Source of the DNA: Rostratula benghalensis
Taxonomy: Eukaryota > Chordata > Aves > Charadriiformes > Rostratulidae
Assembly: GCA_013399305.1 (NCBI GenBank)
Contig: VXAI01000137.1
Span: forward strand, 269,592-333,591
Direction: 5' to 3'
Length of the DNA: 64,000 nucleotides
Positions within the stretch are counted from its first letter, which is position 1. Each line of letters opens with the position of its first letter. The translations under genes were made by a program, and so were the position numbers. Of the stretch, positions 35,305 through 47,039 are shown piece after piece. The notes beneath the pieces are model-generated. The model was not told where the DNA came from, did not search any database, and was given only the letters and a program-made list of their open reading frames with translations.

Positions 35305-35957
35305 CAACAATAACAATAGTCTTATATGCATTAGGTTAAAAAACCTCATTGAGAGCCAGGAGAGAGGTCTTGAGGACAGATGCAGGCTGTCTCCCACTAA
35401 GGGATATTGGCTGTCTACGCAATTTGAAAAGAGGGATTTACATCAGCTGGAACCTATAGGTAGATAAAGATCCCACTTCAACAGGATAAAGAAGACATTA
35501 TCCATAGCACAGTTAGCTTATGAGAATGAAAAAAGAGCATTTGGCAAAAATATCTGCCCATTAAATATGAAGTTAAGAGCTTGGCTTAGATTCAGAAAGG
35601 AAAAAAAGGCTTTTGATTAACCAATAAAGCCAATGGTGATGTTGAGAATATTCAGGGCTCTTATGAAAAGGAAAAAAAAAAAGTGAAAAAGTGAAAATAA
35701 GAAAAGGAAAAAAGAAGAAAGAAAATAAAAGTCGCTCTGTTTTATATTTGTTGGGACTGCAGTACATTGCTCTTGCTAGGGTAATCAACAGTAGCTTGGA
35801 TGCATCATGCAAGGCTGGTTACAAAGATGAAAATATTTATCTCTTTAGGTTTTAAAGTGGTTAGAGGCATTTTAGATGACAGCACAACCTTCTGATCCCT
35901 CCATGGAGGGAAGATTGACTACATCAGCCTTGTTTGTGGCTACTTATTCTCAATGTA
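35305..35957. other. Unique noncoding DNA with a purine tract
   Basis: No gene is recognised. A near-uninterrupted A/G tract occupies 35665-35731 and is listed separately. Confidence 0.5.
35665..35731. repeat. A-rich polypurine tract
   Basis: About 65 bases of GAAAAGG, AAAAAGTG, AAGAAG and GAAAATAAAAG words, A and G except for a few T. Confidence 0.9.
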
Positions 35958-37034
35958 ATTCTTCTATGACAAAGTGACACGCTCGGTGGATGAGGGAAAG
36001 GTTGTGGATGTTGTTTACCTGGACTTTAGCAAGGCCTTTGATACAGTCTCCCATGGTATCCTTCTGGATAAACTGAGTGCCAGTACTGGGAGTACTCTCT
36101 GCTGGATTAAAAAATGGCTGGAGCACCAGGCCCAGAGAGTGGTGGTGAATGGAGTTAAATCCAATTTGTGTCATGAGTGGCATCACCCGAGGCTCACTAC
36201 TGGGGCTGGTTCTCTTTAAAATGTTTATCAATGATCTGGATGAGGAGATCAAGTGCACCATCAGTAAGTTTGCAGATGACACTAAACTAGGTGGGAGTGT
36301 CAACCTCCCTGAGGGTAGAAAGGCTTTGCAGAGAGATCTGGACAGGCTGGATTGATGGGGCAAGGCCAATGGGATGAGGCCAAGTGCCAGGTCCGGCAGT
36401 TGGGTCATAACGACGTCCTGTAGTGCTACAGGCTTGGGAAAGAGTGGCTGGAGAACTGCCTGGCAGAAAAGGATGTGTAGGTGGTGGTTGTTTGTCAGCT
36501 GAACATGAGCCAGCAGTGTGCCCAGGTGGCCAAGAAGGCCAACAGCATCCTGTGCCTGTACCAGGAACAGCATAGTGAGTAGGACTCAGGAGGTGATTGT
36601 CCCCCTCTAGTTGGCATGAGTGAGGCCCCACCTTGACTACTGTGTCTAGTTTTGGGCCCTTTACCACCAAAATAAAAGCATAGAGGTGCTGGAATGTGTC
36701 CAGAGAAGGACAACAAAGCTGGTGAGGGGTCTGGAGAGTAAGCCTTATGAGGAGAGGCTGAAGGAACTCATGTTGTTCAGCCTGGAGGAAGACGAGGGGA
36801 GACCTTCTCCCCTGAAAAAGGAGGTTGTAGAGAGGCAGGGGTTGGTCTTTTCTCCCAAGTCACAGGTGATAGGACAAGGAGAAATGGCTTCAAGTTGCAC
36901 CAGGGGAGGTCCAGATCGGGTATTTGGAGCGATTTTTACACTGCAAGGGTTATTAAGCACTGGAATGGGCTGCCCAGGGAAGTAGTTGAGGCACCATCCC
37001 TGGAAGTATTTTAAAGATGGGTTGACATAGTGCT
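35958..37034 (+). mobile_element. CR1 LINE with reverse-transcriptase remnant, 3' end missing
   Basis: This is one of the two copies in the window that reach into the polymerase core. Motif A reads YLDFSKAFDTVSH at 36016-36054, with the first catalytic aspartate kept. Motif B ([14 protein letters not shown], where the family usually has PQGS-like residues) is at about 36176-36217. Motif C reads FADDTK at 36269-36286. Motif A lies in the frame starting at 35974, whereas B and C lie in the frame starting at 36149, so there is a frameshift between them. Later stops and indels break the C-terminal region (CCAGAGAAGGACAACAAAGC, GAGAGGCTGAAGGAACTCAT). The copy ends at about 37034 after GACATAGTGCT, before the variable region and tail octamers. 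CR1-E-like subfamily. Confidence 0.95.
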
Positions 37035-37439
37035 CAGTCTAATGAGGAGGGGGCATTACACCACATTTTGATTTGTACAAGGCTAGCAGAGGGGAAAGGA
37101 ATACACTTTTCTCCATGAAGTTCTACAATAACATCAGGGGAGGTTCAGGCGAAGAACATAGAGACATTTCCTAATGTAACACTGGGCTATATGGTCTGGG
37201 AGGGACTGGAGGAACCTCACAGCAAATTGGATGCACATCAATCTGTAGCTGCCCAGGCAGGGTTGAGAACTTGGCACTGGATGTCAGCATATCTCACGTT
37301 TCTTCCAAGAATAACTATGATAATCAAAGCTGTAGATGCCCCAAAATTTAGGGAATGATACATTTAAATGGACAAATGAGTAGGGTACGGCACTGCAGTG
37401 TACCCAGCTCATACCCCTCTTACAGTTGCACTAAAACAC
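37035..37439. other. Unassigned sequence after truncated CR1
   Basis: Unique-looking DNA. ACATCAGGGGAGGTTCAGGC near 37132 and ATTTCCTAATGTAACACTGG faintly echo the CR1 phrase CAGGGGAGGTT...GGATATTAGG...CACTGG, so a second decayed CR1 piece is possible, but I cannot follow it to an end. Confidence 0.35.
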
Positions 37440-37720
37440 AGTCACCTCTCCCTGGAAAGTGAACATAGACAAATGTAAATGAGAAATAAAGGGAAATAAT
37501 TTTAAAGACTCATTTAAAGACTATTGGAATAACCTGCAAAAGAAGTTACTGGATTCCTCATGCCAAAAGGACAGTGGATTGTCCTCTAGTCATAAATGGC
37601 TGCAGAAGTTCTGGAGTGATCAACAGTTTATACAAGTAACTTTGACTATGATTTCCTGCTATGGGCAACATAGGAGCTCAGAGTGATCTGAAAGGTTCTT
37701 TCTAGCCTTGAATTATTCCC
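37440..37720 (+). mobile_element. Possible ancient CR1/L3-type tail
   Basis: GACTATTGGAATAACCTGCA, AGTTACTGGATTCCTCATGC and, at the end, GAGTGATCTGAAAGGTTCTTTCTAGCCTTGAAT follow the order of very old amniote CR1 3' ends (ACTATTGGAACAA..., GTGGATTCTCCATC..., GGTCCCTTCTGGCCTTA). Divergence is heavy and no octamer tail remains. Confidence 0.5.
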
Positions 37721-37895
37721 CTGTTCCACTGAGTCCATCATCTCTTCTTTCTGCCTCTGTCTCAGCCAGGGGCTCTCTTAATTTTGAAGAGGCCCATCAC
37801 ACAGAACTGGACCCTGGTCATGCCTCCTTTTGCAGACAGAACTTGACTTTTTTTGGCAGACACCAATAACAATCAGGCTCTGTTACGTAGAAGGA

Positions 37896-37925
37896 TTTTC
37901 CTTTCCTTTCTTTCTTTCTTTTTCT
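37896..37925. repeat. (CTTT)n-like pyrimidine microsatellite
   Basis: TTTTCCTTTCCTTTCTTTCT and continuing CTTT units, about 30 bases, pyrimidine only. Confidence 0.9.
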
Positions 37926-38302
37926 CATTCAAGAACCTCCACTTACTGGAGGGATCCATAACCCTGAAGGAGAGGCCTCAGTGGGAGAAACTCACAACCC
38001 TTCAGTGAACAATCAAGACCTCCAAAGCAGATTGGGGTAGACCCAGGGCAAGATTCTGCTGTTTCCAGCATGACTATTTACTCCCAGCCCTCCACCCAAT
38101 GCGGATGAGGACTTTAGGGTTGACCTGGTGGGCTGGCTGCTGCATCCCCTTTCCTGTTGCTCACAGTCTCTCTCTAATCTCTGTCTGCCTTCCCAGTGGT
38201 TCCCTCCAGTCATCAGCAAAAGCAGGGGCTGCGTGTGCTGCTAGAATAATTAGAGTGCTGCAGGGTGCTTAGTATGCAGGTGGTGGCTGTGCTATTACTC
38301 AG

Positions 38303-38334
38303 GAAAAAAAGAAAAAAGGAAAAAAAAAAAAAAA
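38303..38334. repeat. A-rich low-complexity tract
   Basis: A runs separated by single or double G, ending in an A14 run. About 32 bases. Confidence 0.9.
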
Positions 38335-39356
38335 GCAACTGCAAAAAGGCCATTTGCCCAAGCAAGAACCCCACCCACACACCTTTTACTATTAGATTCT
38401 CCACTTCCCTAGGAAAATCAAGCCTCTGCACCGAGGCACATCTCCTGGCTGGCCATGGGGGAAAGATGTCTATGAAGGGATTACCAGGTGATTGGGTATG
38501 AGGGATTTGGCCCTGCAATATGACAATGCAATCTGCTGATGGCTGCAAGAAGGACTGTCCTACCCCTTGTCTTCTGCAAGGGAGGAGACTGCAGAGCCAC
38601 AGTGGAGCAGGGGTGGCAGGTTTGTTGTTCTGTTCAAAAGCAAGGGCTGGGCTGAGGTCTTATGGAGATGAAATATTGTAGGTTTGCATGCTGAGGGCCA
38701 GTTGTGCAACACAGACAAGATGCTGTCTTGGTGTCCTCCATCCTACCTGTGAGGGGAACCAATTCTGACATCTTTGGCATGGAAAGAAGAAGAAATGAAG
38801 TAGGATCCAACCACAGTACCAAGGGTGCTTAAGGGAGCAGCTGTTCCCTATGACCTCATTCCTCTTCAGGAAATATCAAAGGAAATCATCTCTGTATCAC
38901 TCTGCTCCATGCCTCCATGATGAGAGGAGGGAGAAGAGCAGAGAGGCCACTCATCAGGGAGCATTTCCAGAGAAGATGGGAAGCACAAGGCTAGAATCTG
39001 TGTGGATGTTCTTGTTTAGGCAAGGAACAGAGACCCCATACTCAGCCACCGTGGAGTAATTACCACCTGCCCCACCTTCAGTTTGCAATGCTCATAGATG
39101 ACCTCTGCTCCCATCAGCCATGTAAAACCTGGAACTTTTCCCTAAAAGTGTCTGCTTTTCAGGTGGGGGTGGAAGGGTTAAACATTTTCCTTCACCTAAA
39201 CCACAATAACAAGAGCAGAGATTACAGCAGCACTCCAGAGTTTCAGGCAAGACTGACTCACAGCACTCAGCACAAGAAGGCAGCATGAAACATTCCCCAC
39301 TTAAAACCCCTATGGGCTCTGGCAGCAAGAGAAGGGGATGAGGAAAGGGACAACCC

Positions 39357-39444
39357 CTTCCAGTTTCACAGGGAGGGACCTGAGGGGTTCAGCGACATGG
39401 CCCATGAGCAGGATGTGGCTGAGATGGTTTCACACCAGGGCCAG
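39357..39444 (-). mobile_element. MIR-like ancient SINE relic
   Basis: CAGTTTCACAGGGAGGGACC, TGAGGGGTTCAGCGACATGG, CCCATGAGCAGGATGTGGCT and TTTCACACCAGGGCC follow the reversed MIR order (CATTTTACAGATGAGGAAACTGAGGC, AGTGACTTGCCCAAGGTCAC, GTGGCAGAGC, GAACCCAGGNC) with plausible spacing. No tail is readable. Confidence 0.45.
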
Positions 39445-42400
39445 GTAAGACCCTCAACCACAGGGCTGTTACCTGAAGTGCTCTGCTGCAGACGTACTCT
39501 TTCTCTCTAGCTTAATCTATCCAGCATGAATCAAACTTGGGTACAGTCATAGGAAGACATCAAGGTGTCCTAGATTATTCTCATAGTTCCCAGCAGATCC
39601 TGGGGGATCTCAGTGTCCCTGGGTATCCTCAAGAAAACAGAGGATCTGGATAACACTGCCTCATATCATGCACCCACTGGAGTCCTCCCCAGATGATCTG
39701 CCAGCTCTATTGCTGTGGTGAAAATATCACTATTTGGGATGCTTTGCCATTTTGGGTAGCCTTCCAGTTTTACAGCCATCTACCAAACTGGGCAGAGCAG
39801 AATGTGGCTGATACCTGGAAATCCCAGACGAATATCACAGTGACTCCACAGGTTTCCCTACAAATGTGAGTTAGGATCTACTGAATTAATATTGGTGGCT
39901 GTGCAGACCCTAGCAGATATGTTAACCTACCCCAGTACAAAAGATGCTACTGTTTTCCCAAGAGCCTCCTCCAGTGTTTCACAGCCTGGATGTTAGGACA
40001 ATTTTCCTAATGTCAGCAACCCTTGCTGCAAATTAGACTAGCTAAGCAACTTAACTTTCTTGGACAGCCTCAAGGACTAAAGAAAAGAATTGTTCTCCTT
40101 CTAGCTGCAGTGAGTACCCTTGCTGAGAAGTACAAAGATGTTCTCCTTTGTACCTCCCACAACAAATTTGTTTTTACATTACTGAGCTTCAACCTCTTGG
40201 TGCTCTTCATTCATGCCCCTAATTCTCTTTTCCAAATTACTGCCTATCCTGTCTTTCCCTGTTTTGTGGTATCAGATTCTCTTTCACGGATTTAAACACT
40301 TCCACTGGCAATGAGGTGGAAAAAAATCAGTGACCTGTTACCCTGGATGAGGAAAGGACACATTGTGATACCTGGGGAAAGCCATGTTGAGTCTGTGTGG
40401 AGGACAGTGTATGCAAGCAGAGGACAGACTAGGGTGTGAATCTAAAGAGAAAGTGCATGTAAGGAGCCTGGGCAGACCCACTTACAGGTGAAAGGCTAGA
40501 GAAAGACAAGGAAAGGGAACTCTAATGGATTTCTACTCTTTCCCATTCAGGTAAGAGTTTATAAAGTGCATGAGGCTTTTGAGAAAGTTTCTTATGAAAT
40601 TCATGTAGGCAGAAGGGGCAGAGCTTTCATCAGAGAGAGAAAAGTTGTCAAGAAGTAAATTAAAACCCCTCCTTCAGCACTGAAGAGAGGCCCTACTCCA
40701 TTCTGTAAGGTGTGAGCACATTTCCAGTAGGTGATGGCTAAAACATCTAATAAGAGGTGACTGCCCCTGGGCTGGCCCAACCCATGTGCTCTTTTGGGTA
40801 TTTATCAGTGCTTGGTACCATTCCTTCCCTACTGATTTTTGTGCATCTTGACTTCAGCTGCTGAAGTAATCAGAAGTTTTCTCTCTAGGCAGAATGCAAA
40901 GCAAGAGGAAGGAGCAAGGGAGGGATATGACTTTTCCTGAAGAAACTGTGTTTTCCAGAACCAAACATCCCCAAGTGTCTGGAAATGTCAACGCTGAATC
41001 CAGCCAGACTTGGCAGACTTTCAAGGGAGTGCCTCGCCGGAGATGGAGCAGCGGGCCATGTGGGTTTCAGAATTACAGATGGACGATGAAAATAGCTAGC
41101 ACTTTTGCAGACTTTGTAGTACCTGATATCCTGAGACAAAAAGTTCCTCTGGTGTGGACTCTCTGAAGAAGGACTCAGCCTGAGCTGAGCTCCCAATTAG
41201 ACTGTTTCACTGGGAAGTTCCTAGTTCTTGCATGGGGGTCAACTTCTATTTTGGCCTGCCCTAGCAGACATGTATTTAGAAATCTTCAGAGGTTTCTTTC
41301 ATACACTGGAGAGCCCTGTGCTACACAACCCAACTCAATTCACTCTGCAGATCATCCCTCCGTGGGGCTGTGGCTGATTTCTAATTAGCTTCAACCAGTT
41401 TAGTCTCAGCCTCCTTTCCTCACACCAGGGTAGTGCTTTGGGCTGTAGGCTTGCTGTCCACCCAAGTCCTTGATCTTGGGGAAGAAGAAGCCTTTCCAGT
41501 CTAACAACTCCTGCAAACACCCTCATAAATGCTCCCTTAACAACAACCAGCTTCTCCTATGCTTTACTGCAGAAATTGGATTAATGAATTTCAGCTGCTG
41601 AGAGATTTATTTTGACTGGCTCTGTCTCAGAAAGGGGCATGTTTGACCCTTTCTCTGTGGAGACTTCAAAGCACCCTCCACGCTTGGTCATAAGAGGCAT
41701 TGGCAGGGATGAAGGCTCTCCTTCCTCAGTGGGAAGAAGGTACAGGCTGCTGGCGATGATGGACTGGCAAAGCCAACCTGGATTGCAGCTGTGGGTAATA
41801 ACACTGTGGAGTGCCTTGCCCTCCTCCTGAGCATCTATGTGGATAGGAGAGAAAGTGAAGCACAAGATGCCCGTTGTGTCCAAGCCAGCCATGATGTACT
41901 GGGCTATGAGGACTAGCATCCAGCTACCCTCAATAAAGCCCATATCATGCTTATGCATGCTGCATACATCCAGCCTGGACCTTAATGATGGATTTCTTGG
42001 TGCAACTCCTGATATTGGTGTGTCCCAGGAAGAAAGTTGGACTCAGACTGCATGTGATCCCATTATGCAAACAACCTCTGGGTTCTCCTTAAGAAGGACC
42101 TGGGGTTGTCTTATCTGTAGATGACATGTTATCACTACAAGATGGGTTTGAGGGGGCTCTCTGCTAACTCTCAAATGGAGGGGACCAAATGAGTCTCCAC
42201 AGACTCAAAATGCCCTTGAAAGCTAGATCCAACTGCCACCCTCTGAAAGCTGAATTTCTCCAGAGAAGACTCCAAGGAAAATCCTACAGGTAAGTGTTGT
42301 GTCTGGCAGGAGAGCTTGCCCTCATGCCCTGCTTAGCCCTGCTTCAGAGCCCCAGCCCATCAGATGGGCCAGTTACCAGGTCTCGTGCTGGTATGGGGAC

Positions 42401-42763
42401 ACTGATGAAACCTAACAGAGAGGAAATCCTAAGGGACCTAAAAATAAACCCACTGAGGAATATGTTGTGTGTGTTCTAGGATACAAAGACAGCTGTGCTA
42501 GCAGCTTCTAAGCTGGAGCAGAAAGGGTGATACCCATGCAAGTCTTTGCTCAGACAAAGGGAACATAGGGAGACTGATCCCACCCCACAGCTGACTGTGA
42601 AGAGTGACTGCAAAATCTTTTCAATCAAGTGAATCAACCTTCTCCTTCTCTCCACCAAGCATTGAGTCATCATGAGTCATTTAGCAGTATGGGTAGTTGT
42701 GGTATTTAAGTCACTCAGCACATTTTCAATGGGTTTTCCTCAAGCTGAATATTTTATGGAACA

Positions 42764-42842
42764 TGTGGCACGATGGATAAGACTGTGAATGGGGAGTTAG
42801 GAGACTTTGGAATGCTTTTTTCTTGTGCCTCTGTTTCTTAGC
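42764..42842 (+). mobile_element. MIR-like relic (weak)
   Basis: GGCACGATGGATAAGACTGT near the start and CTTGTGCCTCTGTTTCTTA at the end resemble the MIR 5' tRNA-like segment and its CTCTGTGCCTCAGTTTCC core. The middle does not match, so this is tentative. Confidence 0.3.
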
Positions 42843-44092
42843 TCAAATTGATTTAACACCTGTGGCACTCCAGTAGTCACAATAGCTGTGATAAGGGCTT
42901 AGGCTCTGGCCCTGCTTTATTCCTGGTATCAAAGTCTGTGTTTGGGTCTGTGAGTCCCTGTGTCCCTGATGCCTTGATCAGGGGAGTGCAGTGATCTGGC
43001 TGGAAACTGTTGTAAGGGGATTGTCACAGGGAGGTTTTGATGGAGAGGCAGTGACTGATTTTTTTGGTGATAACAAGAAGATTTTGGAATACAGAACTTG
43101 GACAGTTCTTGAAGGGAGAGCCCCTTCTCAGCTGTTGAAAAACAAAATTTCTAGTTTGAACAAACTGTCTAGGCTCTCTGGAGAAGATAGAGAAACAAAT
43201 GCATTTTCAGGGAAGACTTTGTCCTACCTCTCACCTTCTGGAAGTGCTTACCTCTATCCATACACTATCAAGGAAATCATATAACTGTTTAGCCTGGTCA
43301 CCTACCTTACTAAATGTTAACATTGGATGACATTACTGGATTTTAGGAGAATAGGCATTCTTCCAGTGAGGACATCTTCAGTGCTGGAGACCTACAAGAC
43401 AATGGGGAACTATTTTGGTTGTTAACTCTGGAACCTACTAAGGGAGAAGGCAGTCATTCAACTGGTCAAAGTAAGAGATTCTGAGCAATTTTCCTTCCCC
43501 TTTCCTTTTCAATCTGGTTCATATCCTGGAATAAAGTAAAACTCAAGGTATCTGGTTGTCCTTCCTGAGAATGTCTGGTGTGATTGAAATGACAATACAG
43601 TCAGCTTTAGGGCTTCATATTCTTCCTCTCCCCTGCCAGTCCCTCTTGCATCAGAGAGTTGTTTGAAATCTGTGCTGAAAAACTCCTTTTTCTTCCAGCA
43701 CCCTAACCCACCTCAGGAACTCTAACAGGCACGTACACACACACAAACACAGCAAAAAAAGCTACAATGATCTTTGTTCCTGTTGCTGTTGTTTTGATGC
43801 TGCACAAAAGGCCTGGCTCCTACCCCCCTCCTTGCTGTATCACCTTCAGGATTGTGTGTCAGGAATCAATGCTACAGATGTTGACTTAGCCACGATGCTA
43901 GCAGGAGACTTTTAATACTTTTCAGATACAACAACAAAGAACAGTTGCCAATTCATAAGGAGGGAAGAGAGATGTTTTGATCTGGGTTTTTGGAAATGAA
44001 TTTTCATGCAGACTTTATTTCCAGTTTTATAGTTTTTTCTTTTCCCTGGAATGCATATTAAATGCTGATAGCCTGTTATCCTTGACCTTTAG

Positions 44093-44164
44093 AGCCTGTG
44101 AATTTGAAAATCCAATTCCCTGTGAAAAGCAATGCATACAATATGGACTTTGAAGAAAATGCCA
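44093..44164 (+). other. Candidate 72-nt exon (unproven)
   Basis: A pyrimidine-rich stretch ending CTTGACCTTTAG lies immediately upstream (acceptor AG at 44091-44092), and a good donor GTAAGT follows at 44165-44170. One frame stays open through the whole 72 bases. It reads PVNLKIQFPVKSNAY then NMDFEENA after a split first codon and ends on a split last codon, so the exon would be phase 1-1. The other two frames contain stops. No protein family is recognised. Such signals also arise by chance in 64 kb, so confidence is low. Confidence 0.2.
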
Positions 44165-44400
44165 GTAAGTGTGTTATTTTCTTTTTGGCCTTGCAAGAGC
44201 CTACTACCAGCAGAAAAAAAAAGGCAAGAGCTCAACTTGGGTGGAATACAGTCAACAAGAAGAGAGGTTCCTCTAACTCCTTGCAGGCCATAGGTTTTCT
44301 TCACCCAGTGGGGAGCAAGGAACATTAAGCTGTTAGGAGCGCTAATTCATTTTCCCCTTTCTCAGCACTCTAGCTATTGTGCTCTTTAACTCATCCAGTG

Positions 44401-44728
44401 CTATCAGATGGGCTCAGAGCATCTTGGTAGAACGTATCTCCAGATGTGACACTGTCTCCTGGTGGGATTTTCTTTAAACACTGCCACGTGATGCTGGGAA
44501 CATCATGATCCCCTTTTCTTTTTGATGTGCTGAAAGCATTCTGGTAAACCTCCACCTGTGTTGGGGGGAATACCTTGGAAGCTGCCTCCAGATGTGCTGG
44601 AGATACCCCAAGGGAGATTTCTTCCAACTGTGCCAGGAATATAGCTGTGAACTTTTCTTCCAGATGACATGGAGGTATGTCAGAAGAATATTCCTTCAGC
44701 TAGTGAATATCTACAATCCAGTCAAGCC
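44401..44728. repeat. Degenerate 36-bp tandem array (about 9 units)
   Basis: A core of the form YTCCAGATGTGCTGGRGATA recurs at starts 44401, 44437, 44481, 44518, 44549, 44585, 44621, 44657 and 44693. The last five starts are exactly 36 bases apart, as are the first two; the middle units are 44, 37 and 31 bases. Units differ from each other at many positions, so the array is old. On the minus strand the period equals 12 codons, and the frame through 44391-44695 stays open. It reads as 12-residue repeats such as LEEISLGVSPAH, LEAASKVFPPTQ and LEEKFTAIFLAQ. A weaker continuation to about 44800 is possible past a stop at the unit boundary. It could be a decayed minisatellite or a former coding repeat. 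Confidence 0.6.
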
Positions 44729-47039
44729 ATTGCGGTGCCCAAGTTGCTAGGTATTTTGCTTCTTTTGTCCCCAACCAGGTGCCAACTTCTTTTAACACTG
44801 CATTTACTTGAGCAGAGATGCACTGATATTTACACAGTCTGCTTATAGCAGGTAACAGCACAACTCCCTCTCACTCTTTAGCTTCTGGCCAGGAACGATG
44901 GATACCTTCTTTTTACTTGTAAGTTGTGCTGGGTTCCTTAATGGAAAAAGTTTGGGGATGTGTTCAAGAACTGTATTAAATCGATGAAGAGTTTGTTTTC
45001 CATACACTCTTGGATGGGGTAGGTAAGGTAGGAAATCAGAAAATTGTTTTAAGAACAAAACACAAGTTAAAAGGTAATTTAGTAAAGGCAGTCCCCACAG
45101 ACCTGCTCTCTCTAGACTTTGGAAGAGCACATAGGCACCAAAGCTGGAGTTTCCATTCCTGAAGAATCCAGACATTACCCCCTTACTTTTCAAACTATAG
45201 GCCCTTAGCAGATATGCAGGACCTCTGCAGCCCTCATATTTGAAAAGCTGAACTTTCTTATTCTCCATGAAGAGTAAGACAGGCAGTGTGGCCCTCCACC
45301 ATTTTTTTGGCCATCACCTAGCACCATGGGGCTTGGGTTCTTTCAGTGCATCACTGAGAAGGGACTGCAGGAGGAATTACCCCTGTGTGCAGGCACTGTA
45401 GCTCAGGACTATGGCAAAACATAAATTCTTTGGGATTAGGTTTTCTGATTTTTATGAGAAAACCAAACTTTATATAAAATCCAAAGGCTGGAAAGTCACA
45501 TGGACCTAAAATTCCCAAAGTCAGGATCTTTCTGAATCATTTTTGCTGGCAGCTAAACTCTCTCAAATAAGACATGGTTCCTAAGTCCTTTTGTGCATCT
45601 GGACCTTTCTACCATGCCCAGGCTCAGTTAGGGAGTCTGCATTAGAGCAGGAAAGGAAACCAGGTCTGTCAAACTCCAGGATGGGTCTGTGATCACTGGA
45701 CATCTTGCCTCTGGCTGTGCTGCATGCTGAGTGGCATGAAATGAATCTTCAAAGGGCTGTGTGGATCCCCTGCCCTCTCTCATCCCTGTGGTGGCCAGCC
45801 CCTCAGCCTTTTCTCGCAGACAATGAAACCGCAGGGTGGTTGGTGCACAGAGATATGCTGTGCCATGCTCGGCTTTTCTGATTTTTTTTTTTCTTCCCCT
45901 TCTTATTTTTTTACCCATTCTTTTTCTTCTAATTTAGAGCTCTAGATTAAATTCAACTTAATTAGAAGGATTATACATCTTATAAATTTAATATTTAATA
46001 TGCAAGCATAGGCTTTTATTAAAGGTGTCCTAGGAGGAATGGTAATGACTTACTGCACAATAAATAGTTGGATGGGAATGAATGTGATAAAGACTGGAAT
46101 TTCTGGAGAAAGGGAGGGGGAAAGGAGACATGGATGTTTAGGAACATCTCTGGTGACTGCTCAGAGTGCTGCTGTCATCTCTCTGCTCCTCACAAAATGA
46201 CTGATCCAAAAGCAAGAGAAATTTTCCTTCAGCATTGGCAGGAAAAGAGATTTGAGAGGTTAGGGAGGACATAGGGGAGGGAAGGACATGAGGAAGATCA
46301 GGAACTAAAGGTCCTTACAAAGAGAAGAAACTCTCAGGAAGGGTCCTCTCTAAAAGCTTGTGTAGGAGTTGTGAACAGCTCACTCACTACTTCCATAACT
46401 ATTGGAGGGAACAGCTTGGATGTGATCAGGGGTCTTTATTACAGTACCCATCCATATCTCCTTCTCCCTCAGGAGCAAGAGCCAGGTGCCAGATGTGGTG
46501 GCCAACATGTCAAGAAGACCTTGCTTTTGTGCTGTATTTTTGAATTGAGAGAGAAGGTGGAATTCATCTCTTCGAGTGTCTACAATGTGGGTGTCTCGTG
46601 AGCTGGCATCTATTCTCCATAGACAATGGAGATCTAATTAATACTGTCAGCAGGATTTAGGGTGTGAGTCACACATGGACCAGTGTGGCTCACGTTTGGT
46701 ATTTTTTGTGAGAGTGTTAGCAGGTCTCTTCATCTGTGTCAGGATGCTTAACAAATAGTAAGGACAGTGTAGGCTAGTGCTTGCTCCCCTACTCAGTCCC
46801 AGTTTGGCTCAGTTTGGACAGACAAGCCAGTTCTCAAACACTGGTGTCTACACTGAAGGTATTCAGATGAATCTTTATCCTCCTGTTGAATGATTTATTG
46901 CAGAATGGGATCATTATGCCATCCTGGCAGTATCTCAGCCTGGTAAAGTTGTGTGGCCCAGGTGTCCAGTGTCCCCCCGAAGTTCCTGGCAGCCAGTGGT
47001 TGTTGCCAGTCTTCTGTTGGATGATAAATAGCTCCAGAA
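44729..47039. other. Unique noncoding DNA
   Basis: No named gene. The minus-strand 141-codon frame at 44843-45268 lies next to the tandem array and ends where another minus-strand frame (running into the array) begins, but no family is recognised. An AT-rich block with TTAATTAG and TTTAATATTTAATATGC lies at 45935-46030. A T/C tract lies at 45881-45911. Confidence 0.5.

Larger units (their letters stand above)
37926..44092. other. Unique noncoding DNA, no named gene
   Basis: Six kilobases without a confident gene or CR1. An A-rich tract lies at 38303-38334. Two weak MIR-like patches are listed separately. Open frames of up to 125 codons (for example minus 41581-41958, plus 40894-41166, plus 42991-43284) show no known domain. 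Confidence 0.5.

Noticed and set aside
35950..36573. 207-codon minus-strand open frame, longest in the window
   Set aside because: It is the antisense of the CR1 reverse-transcriptase remnant at 35958-37034. The same antisense frame appears over the inverted copy at 52880-53176, which shows it is a by-product of CR1 codon use.
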